Positions 1-5,836 of a DNA stretch of 7,618 nucleotides are shown piece by piece; position 1 is the first letter of the stretch; the number at the start of each line of letters is the position of its first letter. Below the pieces are notes generated by a model. The model saw nothing but the letters and a program-made list of their open reading frames with translations, had not been told where the DNA came from and did no database searches. The translations under genes and the position numbers were made by a program. The DNA comes from Candidatus Latescibacter anaerobius SCGC AAA252-E07 (GTDB lineage: Bacteria > Latescibacterota > Latescibacteria > Latescibacterales > Latescibacteraceae). The DNA lies in the NCBI GenBank assembly GCA_000403035.1, contig AQSL01000141.1, forward strand, positions 1-7,618, in the 5' to 3' direction.

Positions 1-248
1 AAATTAGAAGAAGCGCCGTATCAGTTCCGAGCAATATTGCTGAAGGTTATGGAAGAAAATCAACACAGGACTATATTCGGTTTTTACAAATTGCCTGCGG
101 ATCGCTGTATGAACTGCAAACACAACTGGAAATAAGTGTAAATCTTAAGTATATGGCAGTAGAGAATTCAGAAAGCATATTCACACTTCTCAACGAGATT
201 GAACGTATGCTCAACAGCATGACAAAGAAATTATCCATAAAAAAATGA
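1..248 (+). CDS. Four-helix-bundle protein (S23 / 23S rRNA intervening-sequence protein family), 5' partial
   Basis: The frame beginning at base 3 is open to the TGA at 246-248 and gives 81 residues of a gene whose start lies outside the window. The readable part begins IRRSAVSVPSNIAEGYGR and continues with ACGSLYELQTQLEI. The SVPSNIAEG-GR and GS-YEL-TQL signatures are diagnostic of the small four-helix-bundle family first seen in intervening sequences of 23S rRNA genes and now known mostly as stand-alone genes. Family members are about 115-125 residues, so roughly the first third is missing. The biochemical role of stand-alone members is not established; the related Avd protein of diversity-generating retroelements shares the fold, but no reverse transcriptase or template repeat is visible here. 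The tail is lysine-rich (KKLSIKK). The gene ends 2 bp before a heptamer array. Family assignment is firm; function is unknown. Confidence 0.9.
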   Translation, partial: IRRSAVSVPSNIAEGYGRKSTQDYIRFLQIACGSLYELQTQLEISVNLKYMAVENSESIFTLLNEIERMLNSMTKKLSIKK

Positions 249-250
249 AC

Positions 251-320
251 ACTTCTACCTTATCCCTTGTGCCTTATCCCTTATCCCTTCTGCCTTATCC
301 CTTGTGCCTTGTGCCTTAAA
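251..320. repeat. Heptanucleotide tandem array (CCTTNNN), ten units
   Basis: From 258 to 320 there are nine uninterrupted 7-bp units, each starting CCTT. The last three bases are ATC (258, 272, 279, 293), GTG (265, 300, 307), CTG (286) or AAA (314). A degenerate unit, ACTTCTA, precedes them at 251-257. One strand is almost all pyrimidine in the constant part. Seven is not a multiple of three and the frames carry no sensible protein, so this is non-coding. It fills the space between the four-helix-bundle gene and the proS ribosome-binding site. From unverified memory, similar heptamer arrays occur beside genes of this family in other genomes. Confidence 0.9.
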
Positions 321-325
321 TAAAT

Positions 326-329
326 GGAG
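326..329 (+). promoter_or_regulatory. Ribosome-binding site of proS
   Basis: GGAG lies 5 nt before the ATG at 335 and supports that start. It begins only five bases after the heptamer array, so any proS promoter must lie within the array, within the four-helix-bundle gene, or upstream of the window. Confidence 0.75.
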
Positions 330-334
330 TTATT

Positions 335-2032
335 ATGAGATTATCGAAGTATTTTGTGCCGACGAGAAAAGAAGTTCCTGCCGAGGCGGAAACTCCCAGT
401 CATCGTTTAATGCTGAGGGCGGGAATGATACGCCAGCATGCAGCGGGGGTATATTCGATTTTACCTCTTGGCTGGAAAGTTATAACAAATATCATGAATC
501 TGGTTCGGGAGGAAATGGATGCTATCGGATGTTTCGAATTCTTTCTTCCGGCTCTTTCACCGAGCGAATTGTGGGTCAAGAGCGGGCGCTGGGAAACGTT
601 CGGGGATGATATGTTCCGGCTCAGAGACAGAAAAGGGAGAGAAATGTGTCTGGCTCCCACGCACGAGGAAGTATTTACCGAGATAGCCGCAAACCATATA
701 CAGTCCTACCGTGATTTGCCCCAGATGTGGTACCAGATTCAAACCAAGTTCCGGGATGAGGTCCGCCCGCGTTCAGGTGTTTTGAGAATCAGGCAGTTTC
801 TTATGAAAGATGCATATTCTTTCGATTGCGATGCTGCCGGACTCGATGAAAACTACCGTCTCCAGCGTGAAGCGTACCTGAAAATATTCCAACGTGCCGG
901 ACTGGAAGTCAAGATTGTCAGGGCATCTTCCGGCGCAATGGGTGGTGGGGATTGCGAGGAATTCATGGTTTTAAGCGATTCCGGCGACGATGAAATTGTC
1001 AATTGCCCATCGTGCGGTTACGCCGCAAACCAGGAGGTGGCGGAATCATGCGCTGAAAAAGTCTCGGGACCGAAAGGTGATCTGAAAAAAGTGCATACTC
1101 CGGGTAAAAGAACCATTGAAGAAGTTTCGGGATTCCTCGAGGTTGAGCCGTCGAAACTTGTTAAATCGCTTGTTTATATCGGAAACGACAGCAAGGTGTT
1201 TGCTCTCGTCCGCGGGGATCACCAGGTTGATGAGGGAAAACTCGAGGCCGCTGTCGGTGAATGCAGACCTGCCGAGCCCCATGAGGTGAAAGAGCTTACC
1301 GGTGCGAAAATCGGTTTTGTAAGTCCTGTCGGTATCGACAATGTTACCGTTATTGCCGATACTGTTCTCGAGGGTGCTACCGGTCTGGTTGCCGGTGCGA
1401 ATGAGGATGATTATCATTTTACCGGCGTGGATATCGAACGTGATATAAACATCGACCGCTTTACTTCTCTGAGGGCTGTTCAATCCGGAGAACCATGTAT
1501 ACAGTGCCAAAAACCGCTCAAGGTATCACGTGCAATCGAAGTCGGGCATATATTCAAGCTCGGAACACGGTATGCCGAGGCACTCGGCGCTTATTTTCTG
1601 GATGAAAACGGCATATCGAAACCGATAATCATGGGTTCGTACGGAATCGGAATCGAGCGTATCATGGCCTGTGCCATAGAAACATATTGCGATGATACTT
1701 CCATGGTATGGCCATGGGAAATTACCCCGTTTCTTGTCGAGATTATTCCTTTGAATGTGACCCATGTCCAAAGCGTTGAAATTGCCGAAGACCTTTACGA
1801 GACTCTACGTCAGAAAGGCATACCCGTTCTTCTCGATGACCGTAACGACCGTGCAGGTGTGAAATTCAAGGATGCCGATCTGTTTGGTTCTCCCGTATAT
1901 GTCGTTATCGGTGAAAGAAACCTGAAAGAAGGAATGGTCGAACTTCGACTCCGCGACCGGAACGAAATAGAAAAAGTGAGCGTGGCAGACATTACATCAA
2001 GGGTACTGAATGTATGTGAAAAGAACGGCTGA
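335..2032 (+). CDS. proS: Prolyl-tRNA synthetase, bacterial type with editing (INS) domain
   Basis: Cytoplasmic class II aminoacyl-tRNA synthetase that charges tRNA(Pro) with proline. At 565 residues it matches the bacterial type (E. coli is 572). The catalytic core comes first: motif 1 region around residues 44-80 (ILPLGWKV ... FFLPALSPSELW), APTHEE at 107-112, motif 2 TKFRDEVRPR at 137-146, and motif 3 GSYGIGIERIMA at 434-445. The INS/YbaK-like domain that hydrolyses mischarged Ala-tRNA(Pro) spans about 225-395. K277 (in SKLVKSLV), AGANED at 353-358 and H361 align by eye with residues implicated in E. coli editing. The anticodon-binding domain is about 465-540 (VLLDDRNDRAGVKF ... VVIGERNL). 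CxxC pairs at 224-227 and 388-391 bracket the INS domain and may bind zinc. The start is supported by the GGAG 5 nt upstream. No truncation or frameshift is visible. Confidence 0.97.
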   Translation: MRLSKYFVPTRKEVPAEAETPSHRLMLRAGMIRQHAAGVYSILPLGWKVITNIMNLVREEMDAIGCFEFFLPALSPSELWVKSGRWETFGDDMFRLRDRKGREMCLAPTHEEVFTEIAANHIQSYRDLPQMWYQIQTKFRDEVRPRSGVLRIRQFLMKDAYSFDCDAAGLDENYRLQREAYLKIFQRAGLEVKIVRASSGAMGGGDCEEFMVLSDSGDDEIVNCPSCGYAANQEVAESCAEKVSGPKGDLKKVHTPGKRTIEEVSGFLEVEPSKLVKSLVYIGNDSKVFALVRGDHQVDEGKLEAAVGECRPAEPHEVKELTGAKIGFVSPVGIDNVTVIADTVLEGATGLVAGANEDDYHFTGVDIERDINIDRFTSLRAVQSGEPCIQCQKPLKVSRAIEVGHIFKLGTRYAEALGAYFLDENGISKPIIMGSYGIGIERIMACAIETYCDDTSMVWPWEITPFLVEIIPLNVTHVQSVEIAEDLYETLRQKGIPVLLDDRNDRAGVKFKDADLFGSPVYVVIGERNLKEGMVELRLRDRNEIEKVSVADITSRVLNVCEKNG

Positions 2033-2058
2033 TGAATAATTATTTTTATTATATTCCC

Positions 2059-2080
2059 CGGGAAGATGTGTCATTTCCCG
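2059..2080 (+). terminator. Small hairpin after proS, possible weak terminator or operator
   Basis: CGGGAA (2059-2064) and TTCCCG (2075-2080) form a perfect 6-bp stem, extendable by one G-T pair, around a 10-nt loop. The T run at 2095-2100 is 14 nt beyond the stem, too far for a textbook intrinsic terminator. The element lies in the 83-bp gap between proS and the next gene, so it could instead be an operator for that gene. Confidence 0.3.
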
Positions 2081-2115
2081 TTTGAGATGAAACCTTTTTT
2101 ATGGATTAAATAATT

Positions 2116-3288
2116 ATGCGGTTATGTGCTGTAAAAGATATTGAAGAGGGCATGATTCTTGGTAAATCTATCTATGAGATTAACGGAAAACTTTTGCTCG
2201 GTGCCGGTTATCGTATTACACAAGAAATAAAAAAAAGGCTCCTGTCCAAGAACTATTCTCTTGTCTATATCATGGAAGAAGGCGCTGAAGATGTTGTTCC
2301 GGAAGATATTATTTCAGATGAGATTGCCTTACAGGCAAAAGAAAAACTTGCTGATAAGGTAAACGAATTAGAAAAACAAACCAAATTTAAAAATATCGGT
2401 ATGTCAAAAGCAAAGGATCTGATTAAAAAGGGATATTTAAAGGATGTGGATATTACCTATGATATGCATTCGGTTATCGATGAAATTTTAAAAGACATAT
2501 CCGCCACCGGCGCAACCTTTATGAATATGGTAATGATCAAGTCCGAAGATACGTACTTTCTTGATCATGCACTCAATACAACTGTTTTATCAATACTCAT
2601 AGGCAAAAAGTACCGATATACCAATGAAGAGCTCAGGAATCTGGCGTTAGGGACATTTCTCCATGATATCGGAAAGGTGATATTAGATCAAACTAAAGGT
2701 AAAAAAACGGACAGGATATCGGAACTTTATCAGGAACATCCGACATTTGGATACCTTATACTATCCAACAGTGCTTCTTCCGTTTCAGCGATAGAAAAAC
2801 AGATTGTCAATCAACATCATGAATATCAGGATGGCAGCGGGTTTCCGATTGGACTGACAGGATTAAACAAGCAGCCGATCAAATTGAATGCACATGATGG
2901 GGAAAAACATATCTACAGGATGGCAGAAATATGCTGTGTGGCAAACGCTCTTGATAATCGGGTATTTAATCCTCTCAAGAAAATACAGTTAAGCCAGGCA
3001 GATGCACTGAAACAAATTATTAATAATTCCGGAAAAATATATAACAAGAACATAGTCCAAACGCTTCTGAAAGTCGTCCCGTATTATCCGATTGGAACGT
3101 ATGTAAGAGTTGTGAACATCGTTGACCCCCACCTCATCGGTTATATGGGAGTTGTTGCCAAGGTTAACGAGAAAAACCTCAACAAACCGGTTATTATCCT
3201 CACAAAAGATAAATTCTTAAAGAAAATAAAGCCGATTATTATTGAAACCTCGAAATTAAACATTGTAGAACTGGAAGTAATTATATAA
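2116..3288 (+). CDS. HD-GYP-like protein with N-terminal DUF3391-type domain; probable cyclic-di-GMP phosphodiesterase or sensor
   Basis: 390 residues, apparently soluble: no signal peptide or membrane segment. Residues 1-60 (KDIEEGMILGKSIYEINGKLLLGAG) resemble the DUF3391-type domain found in front of many HD-GYP proteins. A charged helical linker follows (about 65-145). The HD-GYP-like core is about 146-285: H151, HDIGK 183-187, H208, the HHEYQDGSGFP motif at 234-244, and a terminal Asp at D280 (NALDNR). HD-GYP enzymes hydrolyse cyclic-di-GMP with a metal centre built from these residues. Here GYP reads GFP, but the His/Asp ligands appear kept, so activity is plausible yet unproven. Residues 322-390 (YYPIGTYVRVVN ... 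GVVAKVN) match the beta-rich tail often seen after such domains. The ATG is the first start after an in-frame stop at 2107; Shine-Dalgarno match is poor (GGA about 10 nt upstream). AT-richer than its neighbours. Confidence 0.85.
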   Translation: MRLCAVKDIEEGMILGKSIYEINGKLLLGAGYRITQEIKKRLLSKNYSLVYIMEEGAEDVVPEDIISDEIALQAKEKLADKVNELEKQTKFKNIGMSKAKDLIKKGYLKDVDITYDMHSVIDEILKDISATGATFMNMVMIKSEDTYFLDHALNTTVLSILIGKKYRYTNEELRNLALGTFLHDIGKVILDQTKGKKTDRISELYQEHPTFGYLILSNSASSVSAIEKQIVNQHHEYQDGSGFPIGLTGLNKQPIKLNAHDGEKHIYRMAEICCVANALDNRVFNPLKKIQLSQADALKQIINNSGKIYNKNIVQTLLKVVPYYPIGTYVRVVNIVDPHLIGYMGVVAKVNEKNLNKPVIILTKDKFLKKIKPIIIETSKLNIVELEVII

Positions 3289-3303
3289 TCCACTTTTTTC
3301 TAT

Positions 3304-5244
3304 TTATGCTTTTGTATCTTTGGGTTTTGTGCTTTTTTTCTTCTCACTTTTTTTCTGTTCACGGTCCTGAATTTCCTCACCTTTCATGGCTCGTCCCATA
3401 ATTTCATACATACGATCGACCATCGTTTTCGGATCATCCATGAGCCCGGTTTCTGCAAGGGCATTATAGTATATTTGCTCGACGCATGATTGCAGAAAAC
3501 CCTTGTCTGTTTTTCCATCCCTGAGTTTTTTCAGCATGATAATAAGAGAATGCCGGGTATTTATTTCGAGAATGGTGTGCCCTTCGCCCATGAAGTCCCT
3601 TCCGGTGGATTTCATAAAACGTCGCATGCCTGTCGTTACTCCGGCATCGGGATTTACTATGAGGGCAGGTCGGTCGGTAATGCGCTTTGATTCACGGACA
3701 TCTGTTACCCTGTCGCCAAGCGTTTCCTTTATCCATGCGGTAAAGTTCTCGAGTTCTTTGAGAGAAATGGGTGGTTTTTCTTCTTTTTCTTTCTCTTCTT
3801 CAGGCGGCAGTTCTATGTCGGCTGAATCGGCGCTTACAAGTTTTTTCCCCTCGTATTCCCCGAGAGTAGTCATGATAAAATCATCGACCGTGTCAAAAAG
3901 GTAGAAAACCTCATAATCACGTTTTCTGAATGTTTCCGTGTAGGGTCCGCTCTCTATTTCCTCACGCGACCTGCCGCTGATATAGTAAATGGCTTTCTGG
4001 TCATCCCTGAGACGTCCGGTATAATCCTTGAATGAAACCAATTCATCTTTACCGGCGTTACTTGAATTGAACCGGAGAAGATTCGTAAGTTTTGTGCGGT
4101 TTTCAAAATCGGTCACAATACCCTCTTTGATGAACATGCCGAAAGTATCCCAGAATTTCCTGTATTCCTCCGGATTCTTCTTGGCTTCCTCTTCCAGGAG
4201 ACGAATCACCCTTTTTGTCAGAAAGCTGCCCAATTTGCGGAATACGATGTTATCCTGAATCGTTTCACGGGATATATTTAGGGATAAATCTGCCGAATCG
4301 ACTACACCGTTCACAAACCGCATGTATTCCGGCATCAGGTTTTCCACATACTGCTGCAGAAGGATTTTTTTTGAGTAGAGGTTTACCGCCGGTTTCAGCT
4401 TTACAAGCCCTAATTTTTCAAGATTTATCGATGGTATGTAGAGTATGGAAGCAAGCTGTATGGGCGCATCAGATGTGAGATGTGTCCGGTAAAGAGGATC
4501 ATCTTCCGAATTGGATATAAACTTGAAAAATTCCGTATACTCGCTATCGGTTACCTCGGATGAGGATTTTAACCAAATTGCCTGAACAGTATTAACTCTT
4601 TCCCCGTTAACGAATATGGGAAACGGCACAAAATTTGAGTATTTTTTGATGATTGATTTAATAGTGTTTTCATCCTCGAATTCATGTGCTTCTTCTTTTA
4701 AATGTATCACAACCGATGTTCCGCGGGGCAGGTTTTCTTCTTCGGTAATAGTATATTTCCCAATACCATCGCTGATCCATTCGTATCCTTTTTCGGACGG
4801 CTGAAACGACCTGGTTCTGACATGTACCTCATTGGCAACCATAAAAGAGGAGTAAAAACCGACACCGAATTTGCCTATCATATCTTTTGTTACATCATTT
4901 TTTTCAGCAAGTTTTCTGATATATTCGAGTGTGCCGGAACGTGCAATCGTTCCAAGATTATTTACGAGTTCCTCATGGGTCATACCGATACCGGTATCGG
5001 TAACAGTAATAACGTGATTATCCTTGTCGGTTTCGATCCTGATTTCGAAGTCGGCGCTCTTATCTGTATAATCATCCTGGGTCAGGGATTCATGACGTAT
5101 TTTTTCCAGGGCATCGGAAGCATTTGAAATGAGTTCCCTGACGAAAATTTCACGGTGCGTATAGAGTGAATTTATAACAATATCAAGGACCTGTTTAACT
5201 TCGGCCTTGAACTTTCTGGTTTCGGTCTTTTGCGTACTTTCCAT
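3304..5244 (-). CDS. htpG: Molecular chaperone HtpG (bacterial Hsp90)
   Basis: Cytosolic ATP-dependent dimeric chaperone that helps remodel client proteins, often with DnaK. It is 646 residues against 624 in E. coli. The N-terminal GHKL ATPase domain (about 10-225) carries RELISNASDALEKIR at 36-50 (E37 is the expected catalytic Glu), the DTGIGM nucleotide loop at 83-88, NNLGTIARSGT at 95-105 and GKFGVGFYSSFMV at 124-136. The middle domain (about 230-475) has SLNISRETIQ at 321-330, where R326 is the expected gamma-phosphate-contacting Arg. An acidic run (PPEEEKEKEEKPP, 480-492) links to the C-terminal dimerisation domain (about 495-620). The last 25 residues are a lysine-rich tail, which accounts for much of the extra length. 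An AGGAGG with 5-nt spacing supports the start. It converges on the HD-GYP-like gene with 15 bp between stop codons. No frameshift is seen. Confidence 0.98.
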   Translation of the reverse strand: MESTQKTETRKFKAEVKQVLDIVINSLYTHREIFVRELISNASDALEKIRHESLTQDDYTDKSADFEIRIETDKDNHVITVTDTGIGMTHEELVNNLGTIARSGTLEYIRKLAEKNDVTKDMIGKFGVGFYSSFMVANEVHVRTRSFQPSEKGYEWISDGIGKYTITEEENLPRGTSVVIHLKEEAHEFEDENTIKSIIKKYSNFVPFPIFVNGERVNTVQAIWLKSSSEVTDSEYTEFFKFISNSEDDPLYRTHLTSDAPIQLASILYIPSINLEKLGLVKLKPAVNLYSKKILLQQYVENLMPEYMRFVNGVVDSADLSLNISRETIQDNIVFRKLGSFLTKRVIRLLEEEAKKNPEEYRKFWDTFGMFIKEGIVTDFENRTKLTNLLRFNSSNAGKDELVSFKDYTGRLRDDQKAIYYISGRSREEIESGPYTETFRKRDYEVFYLFDTVDDFIMTTLGEYEGKKLVSADSADIELPPEEEKEKEEKPPISLKELENFTAWIKETLGDRVTDVRESKRITDRPALIVNPDAGVTTGMRRFMKSTGRDFMGEGHTILEINTRHSLIIMLKKLRDGKTDKGFLQSCVEQIYYNALAETGLMDDPKTMVDRMYEIMGRAMKGEEIQDREQKKSEKKKSTKPKDTKA

Positions 5245-5273
5245 ATCCTCCTCCTGTGATACTCATTGAAGAT
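5245..5273 (-). promoter_or_regulatory. htpG ribosome-binding site with possible sequestering hairpin
   Basis: On the minus strand AGGAGGAGG (5247-5255) stands just before the ATG. AGGAGG at 5250-5255 has 5-nt spacing, so this is a very strong site. Upstream, AUCUUC (5268-5273 read in reverse) can pair with GAGGAU (5245-5250) with one G-U pair and a 17-nt loop, or slip one repeat to cover more of the site. That could weakly hide the site at low temperature, as in RNA thermometers; this part is inference. Confidence 0.7.
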
Positions 5274-5294
5274 TTTAAAAAATTCGTTTTCATC

Positions 5295-5353
5295 TTTCAG
5301 TTATAACGGGAAAAAAACGTTTCAGTTTTTAACGGGAAAAAACGTTTCAGTTT
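5295..5353. repeat. 25-bp tandem repeat upstream of htpG, two copies plus a partial third
   Basis: Copies at 5295-5319 and 5320-5344 share the pattern TTTCAGTT, one to three A/T bases, TAACGGG, an A run, CG. They differ by one substitution and compensating single-base changes in the T and A runs. A third copy starts at 5345 (TTTCAGTTT) and then diverges. Each junction makes the perfect palindrome AAACGTTT (5315-5322 and 5340-5347), 25 bp apart. AACG and CGTT half-sites also face each other within each unit. The array lies 51 bp upstream of the htpG start, where regulator sites are expected, so paired operator sites are plausible. Confidence 0.8.
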
Positions 5354-5362
5354 CTCGACAAC

Positions 5363-5382
5363 AAAGAACCCTTCTGTTCTTT
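5363..5382. repeat. Inverted repeat AAAGAAC-N6-GTTCTTT upstream of htpG
   Basis: AAAGAAC (5363-5369) and GTTCTTT (5376-5382) are perfect 7-bp inverted copies around a 6-nt spacer. They lie about 119 bp upstream of the htpG start and 10 bp beyond the partial third tandem repeat. The form fits either a dimeric regulator site or a hairpin. A T run continues on the plus strand, but no plus-strand gene ends here, so a terminator role is unlikely. Confidence 0.55.
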
Positions 5383-5560
5383 TTCGCTGTCCGCTCTTTG
5401 TATCTCCCCTTTATATGTTCGTTTCATGCACGGTATCTAATGATTTTTTATACTACACATAATTAAAAAAGTTTCCTGAGAATACGTTCACGTTTCCTAC
5501 GTACACTGTACTAAAATCATCCGCATGTGCAGTTTATAAATATACGAAAAAACCGGATAA

Positions 5561-5692
5561 ATACCAAATCCGTTTAAATCAGAATGCACACAGAGCGCTA
5601 GAATACAAGGAATCAGAATAAAAAGAGCATTCGTTGTATTCTTTCTTGAGAGGTTTTCTGATTCCTGACAGCGTAATTCTGATTTTTGGTAT
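5561..5692. repeat. 132-bp multiply palindromic element, possible MITE-like element or structured RNA
   Basis: The outer arms pair perfectly: ATACCAA 5561-5567 with TTGGTAT 5686-5692, then AAATCAGAAT 5576-5585 with ATTCTGATTT 5676-5685, with an 8-nt bulge between. Inside, GCGCT 5595-5599 pairs with AGCGT 5670-5674 (one G-T), and AGGAATCAGAA 5608-5618 with TTCTGATTCCT 5656-5666 (11 bp). A further pair, AGAATACAA 5600-5608 and TTGTATTCT 5634-5642, crosses the last one, giving a pseudoknot order. The word AATCAGAAT or its complement recurs four times, so competing folds exist. No coding potential. It could be a small non-autonomous mobile repeat or a structured transcript; the sequence alone does not decide. 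Confidence 0.7.
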
Positions 5693-5733
5693 AATTTTAA
5701 AATACGGCAAAAAACTATCTGGGTCAGGATCTA

Positions 5734-5782
5734 TGCTGTCAAGGGTCAGCGCGAAGCGTTGATTTACAAGCCCTTGACAGCA
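5734..5782. repeat. 49-bp hairpin with 12-bp perfect arms and inner GCGAAGC mini-hairpin
   Basis: TGCTGTCAAGGG (5734-5745) and CCCTTGACAGCA (5771-5782) are perfect inverted copies. Between them CAGCGC (5747-5752) pairs with GCGTTG (5756-5761, one G-T) around a GAA loop, leaving 5762-5769 unpaired. The inner loop contains GCGAAGC (5751-5757), a sequence known to form an unusually stable DNA mini-hairpin. GGGTCAG also occurs directly repeated at 5721 and 5743. As a terminator for the minus-strand gene it would be non-standard: the nearest T run (5709-5714 read in reverse) is 19 nt past the stem. A REP-like dispersed palindrome is an alternative. Confidence 0.7.
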
Positions 5783-5797
5783 ACACAGTCACATATT

Positions 5798-5834
5798 AAA
5801 AGCCGGGGTGTGTGAAAAGACTTTTTCACCGCCC
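5798..5834 (-). terminator. Probable transcription terminator of the glycosyltransferase gene
   Basis: Immediately after the stop codon, read on the minus strand, GTGAAAA and TTTTCAC (5823-5829 and 5812-5818) form a 7-bp stem with a 4-nt loop. A GGG/CCC pair (5832-5834 with 5806-5808) extends it across a small internal loop. Only four T residues follow (5798-5801), about 4 nt after the outer stem, so the signal is weak but well placed. Confidence 0.4.
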
Positions 5835-5836
5835 TC

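Larger units (their letters stand above)
5245..5836. other. 592-bp gene-free region between htpG and the glycosyltransferase gene
   Basis: No frame on either strand here looks like a protein. Both flanking genes run on the minus strand, so the region must hold the end of the glycosyltransferase transcript (near 5836) and the htpG promoter and leader (toward 5245). From left to right it holds the strong htpG ribosome site, two 25-bp tandem repeats (5295-5353), an inverted repeat (5363-5382), an AT-rich stretch with a GTACA-C-TGTAC palindrome (5501-5511), a 132-bp palindromic element (5561-5692), a 49-bp hairpin (5734-5782) and a probable terminator (5798-5834). I found no CIRCE sequence (TTAGCACTC-N9-GAGTGCTAA) and no convincing heat-shock or housekeeping promoter by eye. 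Confidence 0.8.

Noticed and set aside
1..334. Diversity-generating retroelement, because its Avd protein shares the four-helix-bundle fold
   Set aside because: No reverse transcriptase, template repeat or variable repeat is visible, and the sequence matches the stand-alone S23/IVP family better.
1046..1510. 154-residue open frame antisense to proS
   Set aside because: It overlies the conserved editing domain of proS on the other strand and has no recognisable motif or ribosome site.
3289..3360. Plus-strand terminator after the HD-GYP-like gene
   Set aside because: There are several T runs but no stem preceding them, and they are part of the lysine-rich coding end of htpG on the other strand.
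3503..5127. Several open frames of 60-141 residues on the plus strand, antisense to htpG
   Set aside because: They lie wholly inside a clearly conserved chaperone gene, show no recognisable domains, and follow from its codon pattern.
5295..5353. CRISPR-like repeats
   Set aside because: The units abut directly with no spacers and there are only two full copies; no cas genes are present.
5266..5466. 66-residue plus-strand frame in the htpG upstream region
   Set aside because: It starts in the htpG leader, translates the tandem repeats, is low in complexity and has no family resemblance.
5245..5480. CIRCE element or sigma-32 promoter for htpG
   Set aside because: No TTAGCACTC/GAGTGCTAA pair is present, and CTGAAAC and CCCGTTAT sequences in the repeats do not have the spacing of a sigma-32 promoter.
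5501..5511. GTACA-C-TGTAC palindrome as a LexA-type box
   Set aside because: It is short, about 257 bp from the htpG start, and does not match the LexA consensus sequences I know well enough to claim.
5561..5782. Integron attC sites
   Set aside because: The palindromes lack the paired RYYYAAC and GTTRRRY core sites, and no cassette gene or integrase is seen.
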